A stretch of 64,000 nucleotides of DNA from contig CAKRFN010000001.1 in assembly GCA_934320655.1 (NCBI GenBank), forward strand, positions 186,001-250,000, in the 5' to 3' direction. Position numbers and translations under genes: made by a program. This document shows, piece by piece, positions 35,059 to 43,280 of the stretch (position 1 is its first letter; each line of letters opens with the position of its first letter). Origin of the DNA: an uncultured Eubacterium sp. Its GTDB lineage: Bacteria > Bacillota > Clostridia > Lachnospirales > Lachnospiraceae. The notes beneath the pieces were generated by a model that made no database searches, had not been told where the DNA came from, and saw nothing but the letters and a program-made list of their open reading frames with translations.

Positions 35059-35638
35059 TGTTCGTTTCTCCTTTCTGATGATAATACTCGTAAGTCTCCT
35101 GCGTCATCGGATCGACCGTATTCGGTGAATCCGACAGGTAATTTAACGTGTCCGTCAAAATCATTTCACATGCCTGATCCAGATCCTGAAATGCCGTATA
35201 GCGGATCTCGTCCAGATGCCGCGCCCGGTCACGGTGCGGCTCGATATAATCGGCAATAAAAACAATCTGCTGTAACGGCTTCATCGCCGGCGCACCGGTC
35301 GTATGTGTCGCAATCGCCTGACAGACATCCTCGCTGTCTACCTCATATTTTTCACGGGCAAGAACTGCGCCCAGCTTTGCATGGATCAGGGCGGTATTCT
35401 GCCGTTCCACCTCTGTCAGCACGACACCGTATTTTTCACACAGCTCAAATTTTTTCTCATCCGAATAGCATTTCGCACAATCGTGGAGCAGTCCGGCTGT
35501 AAGCGCCTGTTCCAGATCAACGTCATGGCGCATGGCGAGTGCCGCTGACGTATACATCACGCCTAACGTGTGCTCATAACGGTATTCATTGAGCTTTTTT
35601 TTCATTTTTTTCTGTAGATCCAGAATTTTGTCATTCAT
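35051..35638 (-). CDS. yqeK: YqeK-type HD-domain Ap4A hydrolase
   Basis: 195 residues with an HD-type metal site: EHTLGV near residue 20, LLHDCAKCYSDEK with His-Asp, HAKLGAVLA and IATHTTGAP, then IADYIEPHRDR. YqeK proteins cleave Ap4A symmetrically to two ADP. It overlaps nadD by eight bases and rsfS by eight, indicating tight coupling. Confidence 0.92.
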   Translation of the reverse strand: MNDKILDLQKKMKKKLNEYRYEHTLGVMYTSAALAMRHDVDLEQALTAGLLHDCAKCYSDEKKFELCEKYGVVLTEVERQNTALIHAKLGAVLAREKYEVDSEDVCQAIATHTTGAPAMKPLQQIVFIADYIEPHRDRARHLDEIRYTAFQDLDQACEMILTDTLNYLSDSPNTVDPMTQETYEYYHQKGETNNG

Positions 35639-36263
35639 TGCACATATACTTCCCTGTTAGATCCTGATATAATTGTTTTTCCAAAATATAATCGCGCACC
35701 GTATCCGGCACCTGATAGCGGATCGATCTGCCCTCTGCCGCCCGCAGACGCAGTTCACTCGATGTGACAGACAGATTGGGCGTATCGAGCAGACAGACAT
35801 CTGCTGAAAACAGCTCCCGCAGCTCCTCTGCATACATCTGAAGATGTTCCCGGTCACATTCATCACGGATCGCAGCAACTAATGTCGCGCAGCTACAGAT
35901 CCGCTCCGGGTGATACCATGTCTTAAAATCGCGCAGCGAATCGCCGCCCATGATAAAATACAGCCGGTCGTCCGGCGCTTCCTCCCGCATCTGCTCCAAG
36001 GTCAGATAGGAGTAGCTTAACCGGTCACTGCGCAGCTCCCTGTCATCGGCCAAAAATGCCGGATTGCCGGCAATCGCCAGTTCCACCATACGCATGCGGT
36101 CTGCGCCGTCTAAAATGTGTTGTCCCTGTTTGTGCGGTGATCTGCCGGTTGGCAGAAACCGTACTTCATCCAATCCGAGCTGTTCATATGCGTTCTCCGC
36201 GATCAGCAGATGTCCGTTATGGATCGGATTGAACGTGCCACCCATGATACCGACCTTCTTCAT
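35631..36263 (-). CDS. nadD: Nicotinate-nucleotide adenylyltransferase
   Basis: 210 residues. GGTFNPIHNGHLLIAE holds the HxGH nucleotidyltransferase motif, FLPTGRSPHKQ and YFIMGGDSLRDFKTWYHPE follow, and SVTSSELRLRAAEGRSIRYQVPDTV is the second active-site motif. It forms NaAD from NaMN and ATP in NAD biosynthesis. Between yhbY and yqeK in one run. Confidence 0.96.
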   Translation of the reverse strand: MKKVGIMGGTFNPIHNGHLLIAENAYEQLGLDEVRFLPTGRSPHKQGQHILDGADRMRMVELAIAGNPAFLADDRELRSDRLSYSYLTLEQMREEAPDDRLYFIMGGDSLRDFKTWYHPERICSCATLVAAIRDECDREHLQMYAEELRELFSADVCLLDTPNLSVTSSELRLRAAEGRSIRYQVPDTVRDYILEKQLYQDLTGKYMCNE

Positions 36264-36275
36264 TAAAGCCGCCTC

Positions 36276-36572
36276 CTATTTTGGAAGTACAATTTTCGGA
36301 TTTTTCTTATTCGGACGATATAAAACGATCTTTTTTCCGATCACGATCACAACGTCGGAATGTGTGCGCTCGGCAATGATCGTTGCCAGCTCATGCGGAT
36401 CATCCATGCAATTTTTCAATACGGAGATCTTGATCAGCTCTCGTTTTTCAATCGCATCGTCAATCGCCTGAACCATCGTGGGCGTGATCGATGATTTGCC
36501 GATCTGGAAGATCGCATCCTCCGCGCTGGCAAGTCCCTTTAAATAAGAGCGCTGTTTGCTTGTGAAATTCAT
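36276..36572 (-). CDS. yhbY: YhbY/CRM-domain RNA-binding protein
   Basis: 98 residues from an ATG with GGGAGGA eight bases upstream; the frame opens ten codons earlier without a comparable ribosome binding site. FTSKQRSYLKGLASAEDAIFQIGKSS and the GxxG-type loop in ISVLKNCMDDPHELA match the CRM fold that binds pre-50S particles. Its neighbours are obg and nadD, both linked to ribosome assembly in this cluster. Confidence 0.93.
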   Translation of the reverse strand: MNFTSKQRSYLKGLASAEDAIFQIGKSSITPTMVQAIDDAIEKRELIKISVLKNCMDDPHELATIIAERTHSDVVIVIGKKIVLYRPNKKNPKIVLPK

Positions 36573-36585
36573 GGTTTTCCTCCCA

Positions 36586-37872
36586 TTATTTATAATAGTC
36601 AAAACTCAGCCCATACATACGCACGGTATCGCCGTCCTGAATGCCACGGTCTTCGAGTTCTTTTAAAATACCCTGTTCCTTTAAGAACTTCTGGAAGAAC
36701 AAAAAGCCCTTTTCCGATTCGATATTCGTATAACCGAGCATCTTTTCGATCTTCGGTCCCTCTACGACATACTCCTGCTTTTCCTCATCGTAGGATACGG
36801 TATATGCCTCATTTTCAAACACATGAAGCTCCGGGAAATACTCCTGCTCATAATAAACCGGTGTATCGTCCATCTGATCTAACATCTGTTTCACTTCACT
36901 GATGAGCTCTTTGACACCTGCACCGCTGACCGCAGAGATCGGGTATACCTTCCAGCCCTTCGGCTCAAATTCCTCGCGCAAAGCCGCGATTGTCTCATTC
37001 TCGCCCTCGTAAAAGGCATCAATTTTATTCGCTGCAATGACCTGAGGCTTGTCTAACAATGTCGGATCAAACGCCTCCAACTCCTTGCAGATCGCATGGA
37101 TATCCGCGATCGGGTCGCGTCCCTCGACGGAAGCCGCGTCTACCATGTGGATGAGCACCTTGCAGCGCTGCACATGCTTTAAAAACTCGTGTCCGAGTCC
37201 GATGCCCTCGGATGCTCCCTCGATCAGCCCTGGAATATCCGCGATGACAAAGCCGTCTCCCCAGCCCATATCCACGACACCTAAGTTTGGATTCAGCGTC
37301 GTAAAGTGGTAGTTCGCGATCTTCGGCTGCGCATTCGTCACACGCGATAAAAACGTTGATTTACCGACATTCGGAAATCCTACAAGACCGACATCCGCAA
37401 TCACTTTCAGCTCCAGACGAACCTCCAGCTCAATCGCTTCCTGTCCGGGCTGCGCGTACTTCGGCGCCTGCATCGTGGAGGTGGCAAAATGCTGGTTGCC
37501 AAGTCCGCCTTTACCGCCGCGCAAAATGATCTGGCGCCGGTTCTCTCCCGACATATCGGCGATGACTTTATCGGTCAGTGCGTCACGGATAATCGTTCCG
37601 GCAGGGACCTTCAAAACCAGATCCTCACCCTTTTTGCCGTGACAATTCTTTTTGCCGCCTTCCTCACCCGCCTGTGCCGCAAATTTGCGCTTGTGGCGGT
37701 AATCATTTAACGTATTCAGGCTCTCGTCGACCTCAAAGATCACATCGCCGCCCTTGCCGCCGTCACCACCATCCGGCCCGCCGTCCGGCACATATTTTTC
37801 GCGGCGGAAGCTCACGTGTCCGTTGCCGCCTTTTCCAGATTTTATAATAATTTTTGCTGTATCAGCAAACAT
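36586..37872 (-). CDS. obg: GTPase ObgE/CgtA
   Basis: 428 residues. The glycine-rich N-terminal Obg fold (SGKGGNGHVSFRREKYVPDGGPDGGDGGKGG; long Gly-run region about 10-40) is followed by the G domain with GFPNVGKSTFLS (about 165), DIPGLIEGASEG and NKID, and a C-terminal OCT domain (about 345-428). It acts in 50S maturation and stress control. It lies behind a terminator-like hairpin after rpmA. Confidence 0.97.
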   Translation of the reverse strand: MFADTAKIIIKSGKGGNGHVSFRREKYVPDGGPDGGDGGKGGDVIFEVDESLNTLNDYRHKRKFAAQAGEEGGKKNCHGKKGEDLVLKVPAGTIIRDALTDKVIADMSGENRRQIILRGGKGGLGNQHFATSTMQAPKYAQPGQEAIELEVRLELKVIADVGLVGFPNVGKSTFLSRVTNAQPKIANYHFTTLNPNLGVVDMGWGDGFVIADIPGLIEGASEGIGLGHEFLKHVQRCKVLIHMVDAASVEGRDPIADIHAICKELEAFDPTLLDKPQVIAANKIDAFYEGENETIAALREEFEPKGWKVYPISAVSGAGVKELISEVKQMLDQMDDTPVYYEQEYFPELHVFENEAYTVSYDEEKQEYVVEGPKIEKMLGYTNIESEKGFLFFQKFLKEQGILKELEDRGIQDGDTVRMYGLSFDYYK

Positions 37873-37895
37873 AATTGTCTCCTAAAATATGATGG

Positions 37896-37930
37896 TAAAA
37901 AATGAGCTGTTACAAAAACTGCAACAGCCC
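37896..37930 (-). terminator. Terminator between rpmA and obg
   Basis: On the minus strand GGGCTGTT and AACAGCTC pair over an 11-base loop, followed by ATTTTTTA. It probably ends part of the rplU-prp-rpmA transcripts, letting ribosomal proteins be made in excess over Obg. Confidence 0.75.
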
Positions 37931-37939
37931 ACCTGATTC

Positions 37940-38230
37940 TTATTCGTTTTCAGCTACCGGATAAACACAAGCCTGTTTCTTGTCTCTACCCTTTCTCTCA
38001 AATCTTAAAATACCACTTGTCAGAGCGAATAAAGTATCATCTCCGCCGATTCCAACGTTCACGCCGGGATGGATCTTGGTTCCACGCTGTCTGTAAATGA
38101 TATTACCAGCCTTTACGAACTGTCCGTCTGCTCTCTTTGCTCCTAATCTCTTTGACTCGGAATCACGACCGTTCTTGGTAGATCCAACTCCCTTTTTATG
38201 TGCAAAAAACTGAAGGTTCAATTCAAACAT
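37940..38230 (-). CDS. rpmA: Ribosomal protein L27 (bL27), with cleavable N-terminal extension
   Basis: 96 residues. The N-terminus MFELNLQFFAHKKGVG carries the LQFFA extension found in Firmicutes, which the protease Prp removes to expose the residues that reach the peptidyl transferase centre. STKNGRDSESKRLG and GTKIHPGVNVGIGGDDTLFA are standard bL27. The presence of prp directly upstream agrees with this. Confidence 0.98.
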   Translation of the reverse strand: MFELNLQFFAHKKGVGSTKNGRDSESKRLGAKRADGQFVKAGNIIYRQRGTKIHPGVNVGIGGDDTLFALTSGILRFERKGRDKKQACVYPVAENE

Positions 38231-38233
38231 TGG

Positions 38234-38563
38234 TTACACCTCCTTGAAATCTAGTGTCAGGAATTTCTTCCCGTAATTTGTTTGTATTCCTTGTAAGCCT
38301 AAAATCATCGCATCTACTAAAAGTTTTGCCTGAGCTTCACAACCGGACGGGAAGTTCACGTGAATCGTTCCCGTATCCTGATCGGCATCTGCGAGAATCG
38401 TCGTCGTCGTAAGCTGCTCCACCGCATTGATCGTATTGATCACGAGCGTTGAAATACCTGCACATACGATGTCCTCACCTGCATCTGCATAACCGGCATG
38501 TCCCTCACAGGAAAAACCTGTAAATGCTGTTGCTTGATTTGTGTAAATCGTTACATGTGTCAT
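38234..38563 (-). CDS. prp: Ribosomal-processing cysteine protease Prp
   Basis: 109 residues. GFSCEGHAGYADAGEDIVCAGIS contains the catalytic His (GHA) and Cys (VCAG). It trims the N-terminal extension of bL27, which here shows the matching LQFFA sequence. It sits between rplU and rpmA with gaps of 19 and 3 bases, the standard Firmicute order. Confidence 0.96.
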   Translation of the reverse strand: MTHVTIYTNQATAFTGFSCEGHAGYADAGEDIVCAGISTLVINTINAVEQLTTTTILADADQDTGTIHVNFPSGCEAQAKLLVDAMILGLQGIQTNYGKKFLTLDFKEV

Positions 38564-38582
38564 AACAATTCACCAGTATCAA

Positions 38583-38888
38583 TTAGCCATTAATCTTTTC
38601 AATCTTCACCTGAGTGAAAGCCTGTCTGTGACCGTTTTTCTTATGATAACCGGTTTTTCTCTTATACTTGTAAACGATAACCTTCTTGCCGCGTCCTTCT
38701 TTTACAACGCTTGCAGTTACAGTTGCGTCCTTGACATCATCTGCAACCTTCATGGTTCCGTCGTTTACAGCAATCACCTGATCAAAAGTAACAGTCTCGC
38801 CAGCTTCTACACCAAGCTTTTCAATGGTAATGATATCGCCCTCGGATACTTTGTACTGCTTACCACCTGTTGCTATAATTGCGTACAT
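38583..38888 (-). CDS. rplU: Ribosomal protein L21 (bL21)
   Basis: 101 residues, MYAIIATGGKQYKVSEGDII at the N-terminus and VYKYKRKTGYHKKNGHRQAFT near the C-terminus, as in all bL21. AGGAGG precedes the ATG. It has its own promoter and a leader of about 90 bases containing GTGTTC/GGACAC-type complementary pieces; Firmicute rplU leaders are known to be structured, but this one was not matched in detail. Confidence 0.98.
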   Translation of the reverse strand: MYAIIATGGKQYKVSEGDIITIEKLGVEAGETVTFDQVIAVNDGTMKVADDVKDATVTASVVKEGRGKKVIVYKYKRKTGYHKKNGHRQAFTQVKIEKING

Positions 38889-38981
38889 ATGGCACCTCCT
38901 ATTTTATCATTACTCGCCAGTTGTGGTGGTGTCCGTAAAAAAGAACACACTTTTAGACCTCACTGTGCGGCATACCTCTGT

Positions 38982-39010
38982 ATAATAGCATTTCAAGGCA
39001 TATTCGTCAA
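38982..39010 (-). promoter_or_regulatory. rplU-prp-rpmA promoter
   Basis: On the minus strand TTGACG (39010-39005), 17 bases, TATTAT (38987-38982). It lies in the 166-base gap between the RNase G gene and rplU and would start a leader of about 90 bases. Confidence 0.8.
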
Positions 39011-39054
39011 CTGTTTTTCTAAATTTTTTTGCAATTTCTGGATGTTTCCGTGCA

Positions 39055-40287
39055 TCATCCCTGTGCATGTCCATTCACTGTAAAAAACTGCTCGCGCAGA
39101 GGTTTGCGCACCTTCTGCCTTGTCAGCTCCATCAGACCCAGCTTTGTCAGGTCTATTACTTCGGTTTTGACGGAATCTGTCCGTACCAGCTTTCGCATTT
39201 CTTTAAGCAGTAACTGACGATCCTCCTCATCATCCAGATCAATAAAATCAATGATAATAATGCCGGAGAGGTTACGCAGGCGGATCTGCCTTGCGATCTC
39301 ATGTGCCGCCTCGAGGTTTACCTGAAGATGTTGCTGTTGCGGCTGCTTCTTTCCGACATGCTTTGCGCTGTTGACATCGATGACCGTCAGTGCCTCGGTC
39401 GGCTCAATCACAAGGTTCGCGCCGGACTTCAGCCAGACGTTCTTTTGTAAGGCACGTTCCAGTTGTACCTGAAGTGCATACAGCTTCTGAAGTTCCAGCT
39501 GCGGATCTTCATAAAAACACAGTTTTTCCTTTAACCCAGGCAGTGCATGGGTATCTGCAAACCGTACCAGACCGGCATATACATCCGCGTCATCCGTGAT
39601 AACCTGTTCGATTGCCCCGGCACCCTCAAGCGGCTGATTCTGCAAAATTCTCACATATTCCGGTTCTGCCGCATACAATACGGAGTACAGGCTGCGGTAC
39701 GGTGCATATTGCAGCAGTTCGCGCATCTGCTGCTGGAGCCTTGTAACCTCATCGACCAGAAGCTCTTTTGGAATCTGTGCCGCATTTGTGCGGATAATCA
39801 ATCCAAGATTATTGTCGTAGACTCCGTTTACCGCTTCCTTTAACCGGCTGCGTGCTGCGGCATCCAGCTTGTTTGATACGCCCAGCTTATGTCTGCCGCT
39901 CGTCACGACACTGTAGCTGCCGGGCAGGGACAGATTGGTGGATACCTGCGGGTCTTTGGTCTTTACCGCCTCACGCACAACCTGGACCAGCAGCTCATCC
40001 CCCTGTGAGAGCACCTGTTTTTGTGAGATCCGCTTGACAAACACCGCATCCTCCACATCAGAAAGCGGCAGAAAACACTTTTTTCCTTTTTCGATCTCGA
40101 CAAATGCAGCGCCGATATTTTTGACGACCTGCGAAACACGTGCTACATAGATGTTATTCAATATTTGTACGGGAGCATCCTCCGGTATGCCCTGTGCTTC
40201 AACGATCCGATGATCTTCACAGATTGCACAGACAAACGGATGCCTGTCAAAAAGATCCACCCGCGTGATTACCAGCCGCCGGCTCAT
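39055..40287 (-). CDS. rng: Ribonuclease G/E family protein
   Basis: 410 residues. An S1-like RNA-binding domain (YVARVSQVVKNIGAAFVEIEKGKKCFLPLSD, about 45-80) precedes the RNase E/G catalytic domain; the metal-binding aspartates lie in TVIDVNSAKH and IIIDFIDLDDEEDR. The C-terminal CxxC zinc-link seen in E. coli RNase E is not evident and there is no scaffold tail, so it is an RNase G-like short form. It overlaps the DUF2344 gene by four bases and is upstream of rplU, as in other Clostridia. Confidence 0.92.
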   Translation of the reverse strand: MSRRLVITRVDLFDRHPFVCAICEDHRIVEAQGIPEDAPVQILNNIYVARVSQVVKNIGAAFVEIEKGKKCFLPLSDVEDAVFVKRISQKQVLSQGDELLVQVVREAVKTKDPQVSTNLSLPGSYSVVTSGRHKLGVSNKLDAAARSRLKEAVNGVYDNNLGLIIRTNAAQIPKELLVDEVTRLQQQMRELLQYAPYRSLYSVLYAAEPEYVRILQNQPLEGAGAIEQVITDDADVYAGLVRFADTHALPGLKEKLCFYEDPQLELQKLYALQVQLERALQKNVWLKSGANLVIEPTEALTVIDVNSAKHVGKKQPQQQHLQVNLEAAHEIARQIRLRNLSGIIIIDFIDLDDEEDRQLLLKEMRKLVRTDSVKTEVIDLTKLGLMELTRQKVRKPLREQFFTVNGHAQG

Positions 40288-41003
40288 GGGATGACCGCTC
40301 CCATATCATTTAATGCAACAAAACCGGTCTCTTTCGTGCCGGTATAGACATCATGCCGATGTGTCTGGAACGTAAAGTCAGCCAGCTCCAGCCCGAGATA
40401 TTTATAAAAATGCTCCATGACCAGCTCCGGCTTCGTGTTGTCCGTGCTTCCGGTCGATACCTTCAGGTAAAATGCCGGTTTTCCTTCAACCTCAACGACC
40501 TTGAAGTCATACACGAGCTGCTTTAAGTCGATGATCTTTTCGGACTTTTTCGTCTGTTTTACGACCTCAATCTTTTCAGGCACTTCATAAAATGCATGAA
40601 CCCCTTCCTGTAGCTGTTCAACCGTAAGCTCCGTCTCATAGCCCTCACGGTAAGTCAGCGTATAGTCCGCACACGAGACGATCGACATCGCAGTCTTGGC
40701 GTTATCCGGCAGCTCGCGGTAATCCAACACCCGGAAGCCCTCTACCATCGCAGCGTTCAGGGCAGCAACCGCATCCGCTGTCGATCCGGTCGAGTGAACC
40801 TCGATATCCAGATATTCGCCGTCACTCGTGATGCCGACACCGAGCGGTGCGGCAAAGGACATGATCTGGTGCGGTGAAAATCCGGTCGAATAGGCAATAT
40901 CAATATCTGCCCGGCGCATCGCTTTCTGAAAATACCGCATCGTATCCAGATGTCCGATAAACTTCATGTTTCCGGATTTTGCGAATTTAATTCTGATTTT
41001 CAA
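40284..41003 (-). CDS. DUF2344/TIGR03936 radical-SAM-linked protein
   Basis: 239 residues from a TTG start at 41003, seven bases behind GGAGG, giving MKIRIKFAKSGNMKFIGHLDTMRYFQKA, the normal family N-terminus. The frame is open further up but that part overlaps the radical SAM gene in another frame. FSPHQIMSFAAPLGVGITS is the second conserved segment. It is always found beside, or fused to, the TIGR03960 radical SAM protein; the function is unknown, and the proximity to RNase G and ribosomal genes hints at RNA or ribosome modification. Confidence 0.88.
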   Translation of the reverse strand: MKIRIKFAKSGNMKFIGHLDTMRYFQKAMRRADIDIAYSTGFSPHQIMSFAAPLGVGITSDGEYLDIEVHSTGSTADAVAALNAAMVEGFRVLDYRELPDNAKTAMSIVSCADYTLTYREGYETELTVEQLQEGVHAFYEVPEKIEVVKQTKKSEKIIDLKQLVYDFKVVEVEGKPAFYLKVSTGSTDNTKPELVMEHFYKYLGLELADFTFQTHRHDVYTGTKETGFVALNDMGAVIP

Positions 41004-42852
41004 AGCACACACCTCCTCCGTATTTTCTCGCTCCACAGCCGGAACAGCCCATGCGGCAGTTCGGCGTGACGGTCTGTTCACAGGCTTTCTTCCACTCGCG
41101 CGTGAGAAACTCCTTTGTCACACCCGCGTCGATGAAATCCCACGGGAACAGTTCGTCCAGCTCCCGCTGGCGCAGCGTATAGAAAGCGACATCGATACCG
41201 GTCTCGGCAAATGCTTCGAGCCAGCGTTCATTGTCAAAATATTCGGACCACGCATCAAACAGCGCGCCCTTTTCATACGCACGTTCGATCGCGGCTGCGA
41301 TCCGCCTGTCACCGCGTGCAAACACTCCCTCAAGTACCGTCACATCTGCTTCATGCCAGTTGTAACGGATGCTCTTGCGGTTCAACTGATTTTTAACCGC
41401 CTCATTGACGACCTTCGCTTTTCCAAGATATTCATCCACCGTACACATCGGTGCCCACTGCAACGGCGTAAACGGCTTCGGCACAAAAAAGGAGGTAGAA
41501 ATCGTGATCTGGCATTTTCCGTTGCGCTGATCCTTCGGTATCTCATAATAGCGCACGGCAATATCATTGGCGAGCTCTGCGATCGCCTGCATATCTTCTA
41601 CGGTCTCGGTCGGCAGCCCGAGCATAAAGTACAGCTTTACCTTCTGCCAGCCGCCCTCAAACGCCTGTCCCGCACCGTTTAAAATAATCTCCTTTGTCAG
41701 ACCCTTGTTGATCACATCACGCATGCGCTGTGAGCCTGCCTCAGGCGCGAACGTTAAGCTGCTTTTTTTAATATCCTGAACCTTTCCCATCACATCCAGT
41801 GAAAAGGCATCGATACGCAGCGACGGAAGGGAGATATTGACCCCTTTTTCGTGGAAGTTATCGATCAAAAAGTTGACCAGCCCCTCCAGCTGCGAATAAT
41901 CACTCGAACTGAGAGAGCTCAGTGAAATCTCCTCATGTCCGGTGCTTTTTAACATCTCATAAGCATAGGCTTTTAACTGTTCAAGGTCTTTCTCACGTGT
42001 CGGGCGATAGATCATGCCAGCCTGACAGAACCGGCAGCCACGGATACAGCCTCTCTGAATCTCCAGAACGACACGGTCCTGCGTTGCCTTGATAAACGGC
42101 ACGAGCGGCTTTCTCGGATACGGCGCCTCTGTCATATCCATGACTAACTGCTTTTCGACCTTTGCCGGAATATCTTCATATTTCGGCGTAAATGCACATA
42201 GACAGCCATCCTCGCCATAAGTGACCTCATACATCGAAGGCACATAAATACCGGGGATCTGCGCTGCACGGCGCAAGAAATCCGTCCGGCTATAGCCCTC
42301 CTGGCGGCACTGCTTATATAATTCGAATAAGGCATCATAGCTGATCTCACCCTCACCGATATAAAATAGGTCAAAAAACTCTGCAATCGGCTCCGGATTG
42401 TACGTGCAGGGACCGCCGCCGATCACGATCGGCATATCGTCCCCACGCTCACTCGCATGAAGCGGAATCTGCGAGAGATCCAGCACCTGTAAAATATTTG
42501 TATAACACATCTCGTACTGTATCGTAATGCCGAGAAAATCAAACGCTTTGATCGGATCCTGTGTCTCGAGCGCAAACAGCGGGATCTGCTGTTCCTTCAT
42601 GATCCGGCTCAGATCCGGCCACGGAGAATAGACGCGCTCGCAATACACATCACTCCTGCGGTTAAACATATCGTATAAGATCTGGATGCCAAGATGCGAC
42701 ATGCCGATCTCATACACATCCGGAAAACACATCGCAAAACGAATATCCACCGAAGCCGGATCTTTTTTTATCATATTTAATTCCCCGCCGATATAGCGCG
42801 CCGGCTGGTCAATCGTCAGTAATATCTCATCAGACAATGCGAGTCTGCTCAT
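40987..42852 (-). CDS. TIGR03960-family B12-binding-like radical SAM protein
   Basis: 621 residues from the ATG at 42852, which follows GGAGG; the ATG four codons earlier overlaps that ribosome binding site. An N-terminal Rossmann-like B12-binding-type domain (about 20-200) precedes the radical SAM core with GCIRGCRFCQAG, whose three cysteines bind the 4Fe-4S cluster. Later segments include SLSSSDY, FAPEAGSQRMRDVINKG and a C-terminal cysteine cluster MGCSGCG. The substrate is unknown. It overlaps the DUF2344 gene by 17 bases. Confidence 0.9.
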   Translation of the reverse strand: MSRLALSDEILLTIDQPARYIGGELNMIKKDPASVDIRFAMCFPDVYEIGMSHLGIQILYDMFNRRSDVYCERVYSPWPDLSRIMKEQQIPLFALETQDPIKAFDFLGITIQYEMCYTNILQVLDLSQIPLHASERGDDMPIVIGGGPCTYNPEPIAEFFDLFYIGEGEISYDALFELYKQCRQEGYSRTDFLRRAAQIPGIYVPSMYEVTYGEDGCLCAFTPKYEDIPAKVEKQLVMDMTEAPYPRKPLVPFIKATQDRVVLEIQRGCIRGCRFCQAGMIYRPTREKDLEQLKAYAYEMLKSTGHEEISLSSLSSSDYSQLEGLVNFLIDNFHEKGVNISLPSLRIDAFSLDVMGKVQDIKKSSLTFAPEAGSQRMRDVINKGLTKEIILNGAGQAFEGGWQKVKLYFMLGLPTETVEDMQAIAELANDIAVRYYEIPKDQRNGKCQITISTSFFVPKPFTPLQWAPMCTVDEYLGKAKVVNEAVKNQLNRKSIRYNWHEADVTVLEGVFARGDRRIAAAIERAYEKGALFDAWSEYFDNERWLEAFAETGIDVAFYTLRQRELDELFPWDFIDAGVTKEFLTREWKKACEQTVTPNCRMGCSGCGARKYGGGVCFENQN

Positions 42853-42878
42853 AAGTACCTCCATATGCTTTTCTTACA

Positions 42879-43175
42879 CTATTTATCTGCAAATAGCATC
42901 ATAACATACTTTTCGGCATTTGTATAATCATCTTTTTCAATCTCAGAGGCGATCGTTGTTGTTGAGCAGTCCAATACTTTGTAATCGGTAATATCCGCCA
43001 GCACAAACAGTAAAAACAACAGGATTCCGAGTACGATACGGAGTGCCAGCGTCCTGCCGAGCACGGTTTCCTCCTGTGCGGTGCTTTCATGTCCCCAGTC
43101 ATTTTCCTGTTCATGGAAGGATTCCCTTGCCCTGCGGACGTATTCCTTTCGTGCATCAATCTGATCGTATGTCAT
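42879..43175 (-). CDS. Small single-pass membrane protein, unknown
   Basis: 98 residues: a charged, glutamate- and arginine-rich N-terminal part (about 1-45), one membrane helix (LALRIVLGILLFLLFVLADIT, about 43-63), and a short acidic tail. No recognisable family. GGGAGGGAG precedes the ATG at about 12 bases. It lies 26 bases ahead of the radical SAM gene on the same strand and may be in its operon. Confidence 0.65.
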   Translation of the reverse strand: MTYDQIDARKEYVRRARESFHEQENDWGHESTAQEETVLGRTLALRIVLGILLFLLFVLADITDYKVLDCSTTTIASEIEKDDYTNAEKYVMMLFADK

Positions 43176-43223
43176 CGTGTCTGCTCCCTCCCATCATCGC
43201 TTGCATCCGATGTTCCTTTGTTA

Positions 43224-43237
43224 GCATAAATTTATGC
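43224..43237. repeat. 14-base perfect palindrome upstream of the small membrane protein
   Basis: GCATAAATTTATGC, a perfect inverted repeat in the 105-base gap between the large secreted protein gene and the 98-residue protein. It could be an operator or part of a promoter; a plausible -10 TATGCT overlaps it on the minus strand. Confidence 0.4.
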
Positions 43238-43280
43238 AGTTGCAGACAAACTATGCGTAATTTTCCGGGGAAAGTTCTGC

